Of a stretch of DNA of 64,000 bases, positions 39,342-52,402 are shown in pieces. Each line of letters opens with the position of its first letter. The first letter of the stretch is position 1. The translations under genes and the position numbers were made by a program. Below the pieces are notes generated by a model. It did not search any database, was not told the origin of the DNA, and saw nothing but the letters and a program-made list of their open reading frames with translations. The DNA is from Metaphire vulgaris (Eukaryota; Annelida; Clitellata; Crassiclitellata; Megascolecidae): NCBI GenBank assembly GCA_018105865.1, contig CM030845.1:9957390-10021389 (forward strand). The letters run 5' to 3'.

Positions 39342-42085
39342 GTAAGTAATGATTCATGTTGGAAATAATAGCTTTGATATCATGATGGGATACAATCTTT
39401 CTTTGTATGGCTTGTGATTGTTATACATATGATCTTGTACAGGCTTTGTTTCCTTGTTTTTCCTATGAGATTCATTAATTGCAAAGTGACTATATTAGTA
39501 TACATATTCAGACGCAGATAAACCAGTTTCATTTTCATTCTTTATTTTCTATAATTTTAGGTTATTTAATTGTATCATAGCTATCTAAACTGAAGAACAA
39601 TTCATATTAGTATCCATCCTTGGACCTAACTAATTTTCTGGATGAAGTTTTTGTGAGTACTGTCCATTTAGCTCTGTTGACAGTACTTTTTTCCATGAGG
39701 CATATGATATAAGGATCTTTTCATGCAGGTGTATGTTTCTTTAATTGAACTGTATCTTGATTTGCAGAGCATTTGAGGTTCTGTGACAGCAAGATTTTGG
39801 TAGTATAGATGGATGGCAAACTGAATGTTATTGTTGATAAACTATTTGTAATTATTTGCAAATGCCTAAGCACATTATTGATGATTTTTACATTTGTAGC
39901 TACTGGTACTGGTCTCCAAACTGGAAATTGGCCTGCAGGCCAAATTTGGCCAGTGGAGATGGTTTAGTTAGTCCAGAGATTCTTGCTCATAAGAAACTTT
40001 TACAAATGCTTATGCCAAAAATGCCACTTTTCATATGGCAGTCCATATAGGACACAGGTCTTTAACATGTTTGGCTGAACCTCTTATTTACCCATGCACC
40101 TACAGAATGAATGAATTGATGTGAAGGATAGAGTTTTGGTGCTATGACAAAACCTTGGTGGAGTGGAGGGTGCTGTGGTTGTGGAGAGATTGTCAAATCA
40201 AAAAAATATCAAGACGAACACTAAGCTGTTAAATTAAAATTATTAACAAGTTAACATAAGTTTGTTATTTGAGTGAATGTTTCTTTGAATGTGTTTTTAC
40301 TCTGCTTGTTTTTATTCAGATTTGAACTTTGCCGTTTGGATGCCTGAAACATGAAATTAAAACAGTTATAAAAATTTAGTTTGGGTTTATTTGCACGAAT
40401 GAGTGGTGTTCCAAGTACTGCATCTGGAATTGTTTACTTGGGAAGTGAAGGCCCTCTTCAGCGGCATAGTCGCTGACCGAATGCAAATCGGCGTCTAGAT
40501 GGGACAGTTACATCGGATGTCTGCTTATGATCCTGTTTGATGGGATGTTTTATTTTGGTTTCTTTATGTGCTTTCTCACATGATTGTGGCAGTTGATTTT
40601 ATGTTTAAAACGTTTCTTTCAGTTCCTGCTAGTTAAATTTTCACACTTGATTACATGTTGTTGTGATTGCTTAGAGATCTGAGATTGTTCATAATTATAA
40701 ACATTTTCTTGCACAATTAGCAGATGTAATATATTGTTTAATTATATAAGTTGTTGAATTAAGTGAACTACTAATTTTACTTTTCAGTGTATTATGAGCT
40801 CCAAATCGATTTGAACAACAGACCCAATGGGTTCGCTTTTTTAAAAATTTCCCCATTGTTCTGAGAAGTAAACAAATGGATCTATTTGCTTCCCTATTCC
40901 AGTGCAATTTCAAATGCTCGAATTGATGTAGGCAATAGAATTATTGCATCATTCTAAATTTAAAACCGATTTTGTCTTACAGTGATATATGAATATGCTG
41001 TTAATATTTTATTGTGGTATTTATGCAACTTGATTGATTCTTAGCTGTGCTAATCCATTTTCATTATTTAGTTCCAGTAAACAGTTGAAGAATAAATAAC
41101 GTTACTTACTCATTGTGTTCTTTTGTTATGAAAAACCTATCAGTTTATCGATTTACCGGTAGTTAACTTCTGTTTTACACTTTTTGTTATTATATCAATT
41201 GCAGTCATCTAAGTATCTATTTGTGTCATGCCAGCAATGTGGATAATTACCGGTAAGTGTAGCAAAATTACACTATGTTTATTGTTTCAAGTACTGTACA
41301 TGTAGCATTGCACAGCTCGCCTCTAAGTTGGCAATCACAGGATGTACCAAAAGTGAATTATTTTAACAAGGAGTTCAATTATATAAGACTTTTTAATTGG
41401 TATTAAACAATAAATTTAAATTGTAGAAACCCAGCCGACACTCCCCTGATTCAGACACTGTTCTTGTCGATTAAATAATTTAAGCACAAGTCTGTCATTC
41501 GTGTTTTAATGGATTGCTTATTTCAGGAAATAGGTACAGCACATATGCAAGAAAATGCAAGTTATGTCATGACTAAAAGAATCAAATGAAACAAGTCCAA
41601 CAACAGCAACTGCTACGCTAACCGCTAGCATTGGAAATACCTAGCCTATACATGTAGCACACACTAAAACTAGCATGGGAAAGACAAATAGAAAAATGCT
41701 TTGTAATCATAACAATTATGTGCATTAACTGAATCAGAAGTTCCTGTCTGATGTTTGCTTAGACTTAATAAATCACGAGTTTCATAAATATCATATAGGG
41801 CCTATTATAAATTTGTTTCACAAAGGTCCCGCTCATATAGTATGTACGCAAAATAAGGCATACAGTATTTTGCCCCCTGTTTGCACACCGTACATACGCA
41901 AAATCTAAATCCAACCCCTTCCCTCTGTGTGCGTAATATATGGATGGAACCCTAAATGTTGTTTCAGAAGGCACCGGTTAACCACCTTTGTAGGCAGAGA
42001 CTTAAGGACACGTTGCAAACGTCAAAAGAAGGCCATCTGGTAAGAATATAAGAATGAAAAGCGTATACAACCTTTTGTTAAAGAG
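39342..42085. other. Intergenic AT-rich DNA with little repeat content
   Basis: No gene is recognised. Compared with the rest of the window it has few MITEs and few TAGGCCTA palindromes. It may include a long 3' UTR of the upstream gene. One TATCAGTTTATCGATTTACCGG stretch near 41140 has no assigned role. Confidence 0.45.
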
Positions 42086-42291
42086 CATAGGCACCCGCAA
42101 ATTATGGCAAGAGGGGGCACTTGCCCTCCCCCATAGAAAATGCAAATACTAATATTTCACAGTGAACTTTGAAAGCCTTGCTAAAATATATTAACAATGA
42201 CGATTGTGTTAAAAATGTATGCTGCCCCTTCCTGGAAAAACTTATGTGGCGTAGCCGTGACCATTGTGAACAATTTCTGTGGGCGCCCATG
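42086..42291. mobile_element. hAT-like MITE, CATRGGCRCCC ends
   Basis: CATAGGCACCCGCAAATT and AATTTCTGTGGGCGCCCATG are inverted ends; TTAAAGAG at 42078-42085 and 42292-42299 is a perfect 8-bp duplication. The related copy is at 23950-24191. Confidence 0.9.
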
Positions 42292-42799
42292 TTAAAGAGT
42301 AATATTAAACGTTTCCTCTTGCCCTATTCCTGACTCTTCTTTGAATGCATGCCTTCTGACGTATGGTGGTGTGCCAGATTTACATTTGGCTAAATAGAAG
42401 AATATTCCTAAGAAATTCAAAAACTGTATAAAAGTCGTATAGGCCTACGTCTAAATTATTTACAGGTCTTGCTAGCTTCTAATGTCTCCCACGCACGCCT
42501 TGTCTTTCCTTCGCTGTAGTCCTTGTTTCAAATACTTCCCGCTGCTCCACGAAGACACCGGTTGTGTCTTGCAGTTGTGATCTCGACCTTGAAAATTATG
42601 GAATGACCTTGACGCACTTTCTTTTTATGACGTTGACCGTAATGGTGAAGGTCGCTAGAATGGCGAAGCAGATGACAAGTGCAATGCCAGCCTGCATCCC
42701 AACGTCAAAGCCTTCGTGGGCGTTGATGCCTACAATAATTTTCAGCATCATTTAGAAAAAAAATCTGATTCAAAATAATCTAATTAATAATCATTATAC

Positions 42800-43107
42800 C
42801 AGTGGCGGTTCCAGGAATTCTTGGTGGGAAGGGATGAAAACAATTTTTGGGAAGTTGGTGGGGGGATGCAAAGTGAAGAAAAACAAGAAAAAAAGAAAAA
42901 AAGGTAATTGTTAGTAGTGTTTTGCTCACTAAATGTTAAAAAACCTTGCCAAAAAGGCCGACAAGCAAGAAAAAGGTCAATTGCAGCATTTTCACTAATT
43001 TTTTTAAAAAACTAATTGCTGGAAAATAGGCTGGCAATCGAAAAAGGTCATCCGGAACCCCGGTGGGGGATGCATCCCCAGTCATCAGCATGGTGGAACC
43101 GCCACTG
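42800..43107. mobile_element. hAT-like MITE, CAGTGGCGGTTCC ends
   Basis: CAGTGGCGGTTCCAGG and GGTGGAACCGCCACTG ends; perfect 8-bp duplication CATTATAC at 42792-42799 and 43108-43115. The inside differs from the GGCTCC copies and carries minus-strand motifs GACAAGCAAGAAAAAGGTCA (42960-42979) and ATCGAAAAAGGTCATC (about 43037). Confidence 0.92.
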
Positions 43108-43452
43108 CATTATACCGTATGGAAAAAATAGCAAGGTAAGGAACACAAGCAAATAGCATCGAGTGCTTTGCTTCAGTGTTTGTGGAAGCAACATTGGCGT
43201 AGCCAGGAGGGCAGAATGTAAGCACAATCATTCTTGCAAACCAACTTGGTCGGGTCATGAACTCCCCATAATCCCCCTAGTCAGGTCTGACCAAAATATT
43301 ATCCAAGAAAACAACATTTTCTCATCGGTTTTGCGCTAATCTCACGATTTGAGGTCCACCCCTGGGGAAGGATGGCAGGATGCCTGTCGATAAAATCGAT
43401 ATAGATCCAACTTATTCGTTGCATAACAGCTTTTTCCGACTGGGACTCCGTC

Positions 43453-43610
43453 CAGTGCTTTATCCAGACTCCAGGCCTTTGGTGGGGACTGACTTGGCTG
43501 GAGCGGAAGAGACGCAGCTCACTGCAAAAATTTGTGTCAGTGCAAGGATTTGGGGGATTTTTGTGGGGTGGGTTTGGGGATCTCCTCTGACAGGCCTCAA
43601 TAAAGCACTG
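43453..43610. mobile_element. MITE, CAGTGYTTTATCCAG family
   Basis: CAGTGCTTTATCCAGACTCC and AGGCCTCAATAAAGCACTG ends. The flanking octamers ACTCCGTC and GTTCCGCC match at five of eight positions. Confidence 0.8.
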
Positions 43611-44106
43611 GTTCCGCCACAAAACCTGTTAGGTAATCATGACGCTCCCCAAGACCTCTAGGCTAATCGGAACGGGCATACTGTATGTCGGTCTGTGGAA
43701 GCCGTGGTGCCCCCGATTGGGTATCCTGATATACACCAGTGTTTTTTAGGCTATTCAAATGGATGCTGCATCCAGTCTGGAAATTTACGGTAAAAATGAC
43801 GACTAAAATAATATGAAAGTGCAGTGGCGTGAACCTGGCGTCATCATTGGGGGGGGGGAATAGAATCGTCTATAAAGTCAGGTCAGACCCCTTTTTCGTC
43901 TCCCAAAAAGTCTTGACGAGCAAGAAACCACTCATCTATACAGTTTTCCCCTGCCTGTCCAAATACACCGACCAGTGGCGTAGCCGCGGGGGGAGGGGGG
44001 TTGGGGGGTAAATCACCCTTGGACGGCGAAATTTAAAAAAAAAATTATTTCCATGCAATTTTTATTTTTTGAGGCGATTTTTGGCAATTTTTTGGGTGAA
44101 CCCCCC

Positions 44107-44289
44107 TGTCACGTGCGCCTATCATGATTGACGTACGCGCCAGCCAATGGCGCTCTGCACGGTCTCTCAGACGTTACAGCAGCAGGAGTGATACGCAGTC
44201 ATCGACAGAGACTCGAACTAGCGACACGCTCGACACAGAACTGTTGATAAATAATAAAGCTCTTTTAAAGTATAAAGCTATACTTTACA
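44107..44289 (+). repeat. 5' LTR
   Basis: 183 bp with TG...CA ends, base-for-base identical by eye to 48541-48723. AATAATAAAGC near 44251 may hold the poly(A) signal. Confidence 0.96.
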
Positions 44290-44308
44290 TGCTGTCAGAA
44301 GTCTGACG

Positions 44309-47300
44309 ATGGCAAACTCACCCCAGATACCCATGCCAGCTGTGCTGAAGCTGAATGGGAACCTCGCAGGAGAATGGAAGCGTTTCCGGTCCCAATGGGA
44401 TAACTATATTATAGCGGCTGATCTGGCAGAAGCGTCGAAGAAGCGCTTAGCCGCCATACTGCTTGCGTGCGTCGGGACAGACGCTTACGAACTCTTTCAG
44501 ACTTTAGATTTCGCAGAGAACAACGACCGACAAGATGTGGACAAAGTTCTAGACGCTTTCGAAAAACACTGTGTCGGAGAAAAAAATATCACACTCTTGC
44601 GTTTCGAGCTGAATAGTCGCTGCCAAGACTCCACCGAAACTTTCGACGAATTCTTCGCTGAACTACGGAAATTAATTCGGTTATGTGAATACGGAAACCT
44701 GGAGGATTCCATTCTTCGGGACCGTATAGTAATCGGCATCAAGGACGACAACACGCGACGTCGTTTATTGCAGACTAGAAAACTCGAGTTACCTACTGCA
44801 ATTGACATTTGTAAGTCCAGCGAAGCCGCCTCGAAGCATCTACAGACGCTGGCGATGAAACCACCGGAAGACGTAAATGCAGCACAGCAGTGGAACTCTT
44901 CACAATCCAAACGCCCCCAGCTGCGTCACCCTGTGACCGAAACGAAACGCCAACCAACAAGCCGGGCATGTAAGTACTGCAACGGTTCTCATGCGCCTGG
45001 CCGAAATTCATGCCCAGCGTTTGGCAAGACCTGCCATCGCTGCCTAAAGCAGAATCACTACAGTTCAGCTTGCTTGTCACAACCACAGACTCAGCAAAAA
45101 TCTGCGGTCCATGCGCTGGACTCAGACTCGGAGCCGGAAATGGTCATGGCCATGACCACAGAACGAAAACGTCGTGTTCTATGCAAACTGAAAATCGCGA
45201 ACATTACTGCTCGTTTCCTCCTGGACTGCGGAGCAACCGTCAACTTACTGCCGTTATCGATTCTAGATCAACTTCGACCTAAACCAAAAGTTCGACCGGC
45301 CCAGTCGACCCTGCGAATGTTCGATGGACAAGCGGTGAAAACGGCAGGTATGATTACGCTGATTACAACACACCCAACGACCAAACAGAGCGCTTCTCTA
45401 GACTTCTATGTAGCTTCGCAGCATAAGCAACCGATACTGGGCCTCGACGCCTGTCTTCTATTCGATCTGCTGCGTGTGAACCATGAAAATATCTGCGCCG
45501 TGCAATCAGATCGACAGTTCAACAACACTGACGAACTGATACGGCATTTCGATGACCTGTTCAACGGTTTTGGATGTCTGCCGGGCGAACTGCACTTACA
45601 CACGGATCCGTCGGTTACGCCCGTCCGAACGCCGCTACGCCGACTTCCGGTCCCGATAAAGGCAAAAGTAGAGGCAGAATTGAAATTGCTTCAACAGCAC
45701 CAGATAATCACCCCAGTCGACGAGCCCTCTGCCTGGATATCGGCACTCCTAGTCGTGCGAAAGCCAAATGGCGGCGTCAGACTTTGCATCGATCCAAAAC
45801 CGCTGAACAAAGCACTCCTGCGCGACCACTTCCGAATGCCTACCATTGACGACGTGCTTCCGCTGCTATCCAAAGCGAAAATATTTTCCACCGTCGACGC
45901 CAGCAACGCTTTCTGGCATTTAAAACTCGACGATCACAGCAGCAAGCTCACCGCCTTCGACACTCCATTCGGGAAATATCGCTGGCTTCGTCTTCCCTAC
46001 GGCGTGTCCCCGGCACCGGAAATTTTCCAACGGAAACTTCTGGAGGCGCTCGACGGTCTCACAGGAGTGGCATGCATTGCAGACGACATACTGATTTTTG
46101 GGTCTGGAGAGACCTCGGAAGAGGCGCAAAGAGATCACGACCAGAATCTATTCGCGCTATTCGACAGATGCCGCTCTATGAACATTCGATTAAACAGAGC
46201 CAAATTGAAGATTAATCGCTCCAGCGTGAAATTTATGGGTCACGAGATCACAACAGACGGTCTCAGACCTGACCCTGCGAAAATTGCGGCAATACAAAAC
46301 ATGCCTCCGCCGGTCGACAGGACAGGACTTCAGAGGATCCTCGGCATGGCGACGTATCTAGCAAGATACGCTCCTGGATTCGCCACAACCACGGCGCCAT
46401 TGCGCGAGCTACTCAAGCAAGACGTCGAGTTTCATTGGGACCCAAACTGGCATGGAGACGCCCTCAATCAACTGAAGAAACTGCTGACGAGCGCGCCAGT
46501 CCTTCAATTCTATGATGTCGAGCAGACCGCAACTCTCCAATGCGACGCATCTCAGGCGGGTCTTGGAGCGTGCCTCCTTCAGAACGATCGTCCAGTCGAG
46601 TATGTGTCACGTGCCCTGACGTCAACGGAACAATCCTACGCACAGATCGAGAAAGAATTGCTTGCCTGCTACTATGGTCTGGAGCGTTTCCATAGTTACG
46701 TGTACGGCCGACACGTAAAAATTCACACCGACCACCACCCCTAATCACGATTGTCAAGAAACCGCTTTCGTCAGCGCCAAAAGGCTACAGAGAATGTTGC
46801 TTAAAATGCAACAGTACGACTTCGAACTCATCTACAGACCCGGAACCGAGGTGGTCGTCGCTGACGCACTTAGTCGCGCGTTTCCGATGAACTCGGCTGA
46901 GGAAACCCTGTTTTCTGAGCAAATAGCAGCCTTAGAGGAAACTGAGCAACGCGCTGAGCTTCGCCTGATTGCGTCAGAAAAACCCTGGACATCATTCGCG
47001 AGGCTGCAAAGGCCGATGAAACATACCAGCTGTTGAAAGAACAAACTCTGATAGGCTGGCCTAACAACGCGTCTGACGTCACGCCGTTGCTAAGGCCCTA
47101 TCTGCCATTTGCCGACGAGCTTACACTGTGTGACGACGGCCTACTACTTAAAGGTACTAGACTTATAGTGCCCGCTGGAGCGAAACGCTATATTCTGGAG
47201 CGTGTCCACCGCTCCCACATAGGCATCAACGGATGTATACGCCGCGCTAAAGAATCTGTTTTCTGGATCCGCATGGCGCAGGATATTCAGAAGCACATAA

Positions 47301-48414
47301 GCAGTTGCGAAATCTGTCAAGAGATGGCGGACTCACAGCCGAGAGAGCCACTCCTGCCACATGATCCACCCACTCGCCCATGGGAAAAGGTAGGAATCGA
47401 CGTGTTCTTCTGCAATGATAAGGAGTACCTAATAATAGTGGATTACTTTAGTGGATTTTTGAGGTCGACCGCCTCAAGTCAAAGCAAATGCGTGACGTCA
47501 TTTACTGTTTAAAAGGCCAGTTCGCACGCCACGGCCTCCCAGATGTGCTGTTCTCGGATAATGCCTTTGCTAACAGGGAATTTCGAGAATTCGCCAAAAA
47601 TTATGAATTTAAGCATGAAACCTCTAGCCCGCGGTACCCAAGATCAAATGGCCGCGCGGAAGCGGCGGTCAAGGTCGCAAAGAAACTAATGAAAAAGCTA
47701 GTCGTGAAGACGGATCCGTTTTTGGCCTTGCTTGATTGGCGAAACACCCCGAGCGAGACATTGAAATTAACTCCAACTCAAATGCTTTTTGGTCGAAGAA
47801 CCAGAACTCCATTACCAACGGCTAGCAGTCTGCTATCGACCCCAGCGTCAGCGGCAATACATAAATCAATTGCAGATAATAAGGCTAGACAGAAATTTTA
47901 CTACGACAAAGGCACCAAAGCGAAACCCCCGCTCACGGTCGGTCAGACGGTCAGAGCTCGGGTCGACCCCAGGGGGCCGTGGCTCAAAGGAGAAGTTGAA
48001 AAATGCCTCCCTTATCGTTCGTACGAAATTATACTGGAAGACGGGATGAAACTCCGCAGAACATCTAATCATCTTCGCCCTTCCGTCGAACCGAAGATAA
48101 ACTGCACGGCGATAGATGGACAACAGGTGCCAACGAATTCCATCGGTCAGGCGGATCCGCAGCTGACTCTAATTGCCACCGAAAGATCGCCAATTCAGGA
48201 GAAGCCAGAACTGACACTAATCGCCTCCGACGGGTCGCCCATTCAAGCGAATCCAACTTCCTCTTCCCCCGGCGACAGATCCACAAGCCCACAGCAGCTG
48301 TCGACTTCACAGCAGGATCCAAGATCGGAACATCTGCCGCCTAGCCACCAGATGGCGACATACACCACTCGTTCAGGTCGTCTGATAAATCAGCCTGCCA
48401 GATACAAAGACTAA
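44309..48414 (+). pseudogene. gag-pol polyprotein, frame broken at four homopolymers
   Basis: The polyprotein of the LTR element starts at 44309, 20 bp past the left LTR. The first open stretch (44309-46744, 811 codons) holds gag, zinc knuckles at residues about 221-255 (CHRCLKQNHYSSAC is a full C-2-C-4-H-4-C), a protease with DCGA at about 306 in place of the usual DTGA/DSGA, an RT with IADD at about 590-593, and the start of RNase H (CDAS near 745). Later stretches end at 47036 and 47512, and 47488-48414 carries the rest of integrase. The integrase has an H-3-H...C-2-C finger and the acidic residues at 47399, 47557 and 47659; the last two are 33 residues apart instead of the family's usual 35. 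The frame changes at or near runs at 46738-46741, 46779-46782, 46978-46985 and 47456-47460. Whether these are real or sequence errors is not decidable here. Confidence 0.9.
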
Positions 48415-48540
48415 AGCCCACGCAGCTGGAGACATTGCAAGAGACATTTAGTTCTAGAGACACGTAGTTTTCTTTCTTTTCTTTTTCACGTCTACATATA
48501 AAACATATCTTTTTTTAAATTTTTTTTAACAAACGAAAGA

Positions 48541-48723
48541 TGTCACGTGCGCCTATCATGATTGACGTACGCGCCAGCCAATGGCGCTCTGCACGGTCTC
48601 TCAGACGTTACAGCAGCAGGAGTGATACGCAGTCATCGACAGAGACTCGAACTAGCGACACGCTCGACACAGAACTGTTGATAAATAATAAAGCTCTTTT
48701 AAAGTATAAAGCTATACTTTACA
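48541..48723 (+). repeat. 3' LTR
   Basis: Identical to the 5' LTR at 44107-44289; preceded by the purine tract ACAAACGAAAGA. Confidence 0.96.
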
Positions 48724-49015
48724 CCCCCCCCCTTGGCGGCTATTGACGAATTTTTTTTCAAACCCCCTTCCGGAAATCCTGGCTACGCCACTGACACCGA
48801 CAAGCAAAACAATGTCATCCGAAATGAGTGAATGCAGACGGTTTTAATCCTGGCATCAACATCACGGATCACGGGAGGGGGGCGAGGAGGATATACTTTT
48901 TTCCATAGGCACAAAACATTGGGGGATAATTGATATTCTGTCTCCCTCCTATACTAATTATTATTGGAGGGACCGTCCCCCGCCGTCCCCCGTGTTTTAC
49001 GTCCTTGTGAAAGTG

Positions 49016-49598
<583 letters not shown>

Positions 49599-49699
49599 AA
49601 TTACTTCCAGGGAAGCCGTATGCATCATTTTAGACAATAGACATAAGCCCGAACGTATCGCTTCACACATTCACATCGCATAAAGGACCAATATTCTAC

Positions 49700-49880
49700 A
49701 GTGTAATCCCGTTATAACAACTTGTTTATAACGGAGTAGGCTATCGGTCCGCCGACTATATAGGTCCGCTGGCTCCGGCCGTGCGCATCTGCGAACATGT
49801 ACATTGTACAGTAGAAAAAGCATGAGATGTAGCGGAATCTCATCTAGCGAAATATCGTATATAACGAACAAACTATTTGG
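49700..49880. repeat. Possible pogo/Tigger-like MITE remnant
   Basis: CAGTGTAATCCCGTTATAAC and the inverse of GTATATAACGAAC resemble the CGTTATAAC ends of pogo/Tigger elements. The pairing is imperfect and the ends are not fixed. Confidence 0.35.
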
Positions 49881-49890
49881 TCCCCAGAGC

Positions 49891-50050
49891 CACGGGCGCA
49901 AACTAGGCTACTATCCATGTCCTAATGTCCTGACATGGGTATTTTTTGTGTTTTTTGCATCTTTAACGCCCTGAAAAGTCTGACAAGCCAATATATTTTA
50001 TATTGTGAAATTAGGACATGACCATTCTTCTGACCGGGTTTGCGCCACTG
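49891..50050. mobile_element. hAT-like MITE, CAC/TGGCGCAAAC ends
   Basis: CACGGGCGCAAAC and GTTTGCGCCACTG ends; CCCAGAGC (49883-49890) and CCCAAAGC (50051-50058) form an 8-bp duplication with one mismatch. It holds one degenerate TGACAAGCCAA motif at about 49980. Confidence 0.8.
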
Positions 50051-50277
50051 CCCAAAGCCGCTTTTAGCTGTAGTTTTGTTCGATCATAGCGGACATGCAA
50101 GCAGCAAGCCTCGCCTACAAGGCGCTTGTTGTGTCGGTGATATGATCTAGTATAGTGACGATGACGTCGGGATAACAACGACCTGAAATTAAAATAGCTG
50201 TTAGGCCTACTTCCCCGCAGTGGTTTTCACACAGGCACGTTGGCCACTTTTAATGTCCACTCGTTACGCGCCCTGTT

Positions 50278-51016
<739 letters not shown>

Positions 51017-51615
51017 TAAAGATGCCTATTATTGGATTCAGTGTTACGCTATCCAGAGTCTAAGTTTCAGGTTTTCTTACTTCATAAAGCCTTCGAATAA
51101 TCGAATTTATTTCTTACGTAGAATTAGAATTTTAAACATTAGGTCTAAGTCACCTGCTTGTATACAATTTTAATCCAACCTATACATATCATCGCTAGTT
51201 AACTTCCATAACTTAAGTTACTCGGAACTTTCTACTTTATTTGTGTTGCCTACTTCTGTCCGAGGCATTTTGAGATTTGCAAGTATGCTTCATAAATTCA
51301 GTGAACTCGAGTTGCATGCCTGATTGCTATTTGTAGGCCTACTCGTAAAAATGTGTTATTTAGAAGGCTAAGAATAGTGGCTCGACAGCAATAGAATATG
51401 CATTGCTCAGCGCCAGATGGCTTCTGATTCCAAATGGCTCGGATTTTGGCAGCGAAATTATCAGTGCATCTGTGCACGACATCGTTCGACCTAATGCCCT
51501 GTAGCGACTAGTGGCCAGCAATATGGCCCACGCAGCTCAGAGCAAGAGGCTCCGGGTTTCGATTGAACCATGGATCCCGCGGTTCAAGGTTACGCCAATG
51601 GCAACGAGAAGCATC
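51017..51615. other. Unannotated DNA
   Basis: No gene or repeat recognised. Confidence 0.4.
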
Positions 51616-51790
51616 CACTGTTTATTCTAGCCACCTTGACATTGGGGGGAGTTTGAACTGTTTGGGGGGCAAGATTTGTCTCTCCATGCTTTTGGGGGAA
51701 ATTTCCATCCCCCAAGCCAACATATACAAATTTTGGGGGAATTTTAAAACTTGGGGGGATTCCCCCCAAACAGGCCTAGAATAAACACTG
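51616..51790. mobile_element. hAT-like MITE, CAGTGTTTATTCTAG family
   Basis: CACTGTTTATTCTAGCC and GGCCTAGAATAAACACTG ends; perfect 8-bp duplication GAAGCATC at 51608-51615 and 51791-51798. The same family as 2247-2625, but this copy lacks the GATGACC motifs. Confidence 0.92.
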
Positions 51791-51836
51791 GAAGCATCTA
51801 CTGAAGTGCTACTAAAATCACTCTAAGACTTTCAGT

Positions 51837-52185
51837 CAGTGGCGTAGCGAGCACTCGTGCCGCCTATGACTCTTGGCAAAAATGCCGCCCCAATTTCACT
51901 CTTATTACACATGACAAGCAAATAAAAGATCGTCGCCGTTAAATTTCCCGCCCCTTCTAAATTTTGCCGCGGCAATGCCGCCTTCGCCAAAACTCCACGA
52001 CAAGCAAAAACCAAAGGTCGTCGCCACTTAGGCCTATTTGCCGCCCCCTCTAGGCCTAAACGTTGCCGCCTTCACTAAAACCTCCTCCGACAAGCAAAAA
52101 AGGTCGCTTCCAAAATTTGCCGCTCCGTCACGTGTGCCGCCCATGACCAAAGCCATATAGTAACCATTGGGACGCTACGCTTCTG
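51837..52185. mobile_element. hAT-like MITE, CAGTGGCGTAGC family
   Basis: CAGTGGCGTAGCGAGC and GGGACGCTACGCTTCTG ends; perfect 8-bp duplication CTTTCAGT at 51829-51836 and 52186-52193. It contains three minus-strand GACAAGCAAA...GGTCG motifs (51911-51935, 51997-52023, 52087-52107) in internal repeats with TGCCGCC. Confidence 0.92.
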
Positions 52186-52222
52186 CTTTCAGTGTCTATT
52201 GCGAGCTCCGAATAGATTCGAA

Positions 52223-52394
52223 CAGTGTTTTATCCAGGTCTGTTAGGGGAATATCCCCCATTCCTCTAATACCTCAAAATTCCCCCTCCGGAACAAAAAT
52301 CCCAGCAGTGAAAAAAACTGCATTGAACTGCGCCTCTTCCCCTCCAGCCAAGTCAAGTTCCCCACAAGGCCTGAAGTCTGTGGATAAAACACTG
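52223..52394. mobile_element. hAT-like MITE, CAGTGYTTTATCCAG family
   Basis: CAGTGTTTTATCCAGG and GTGGATAAAACACTG ends; GATTCGAA (52215-52222) and GGTTCGAA (52395-52402) form an 8-bp duplication with one mismatch. It is in the opposite orientation to 30936-31131. Confidence 0.9.
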
Positions 52395-52402
52395 GGTTCG
52401 AA

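Larger units (their letters stand above)
44107..48723 (+). mobile_element. Ty3/gypsy LTR retrotransposon, Mag/SURL-like, 4.6 kb
   Basis: Two identical 183-bp LTRs (44107-44289 and 48541-48723) start TGTCACGTGC and end CTTTACA. CCCCC flanks both sides as a 5-bp duplication, though it lies in a C run. TGCTGTCAGAAGT directly after the left LTR is a likely primer-binding region, and ACAAACGAAAGA before the right LTR is a polypurine tract. Gene order gag, protease, RT, RNase H, integrase fits Ty3/gypsy; the gag style and short LTRs recall the Mag lineage that includes sea urchin SURL. Identical LTRs mean a recent insertion. Confidence 0.95.
43973..48793. mobile_element. Middle MITE of the nest, CAGTGGCGTAGC family
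   Basis: CAGTGGCGTAGCCGCGG and CCTGGCTACGCCACTG ends; perfect 8-bp duplication ACACCGAC at 43965-43972 and 48794-48801. Without the LTR element it is about 200 bp. Confidence 0.92.
43822..49007. mobile_element. Outer hAT-like MITE of a three-level nest
   Basis: CAGTGGCGTGAACC and the inverse of GTAAAACACG...CCTTG pair at about 10 of 14 bases. TGAAAGTG at 43814-43821 and 49008-49015 is a perfect 8-bp duplication. Without the nested insertion it is about 357 bp. The next element is inserted inside a minus-strand copy of the shared GACAAGCAAAA...GTCATCC motif. Confidence 0.8.
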
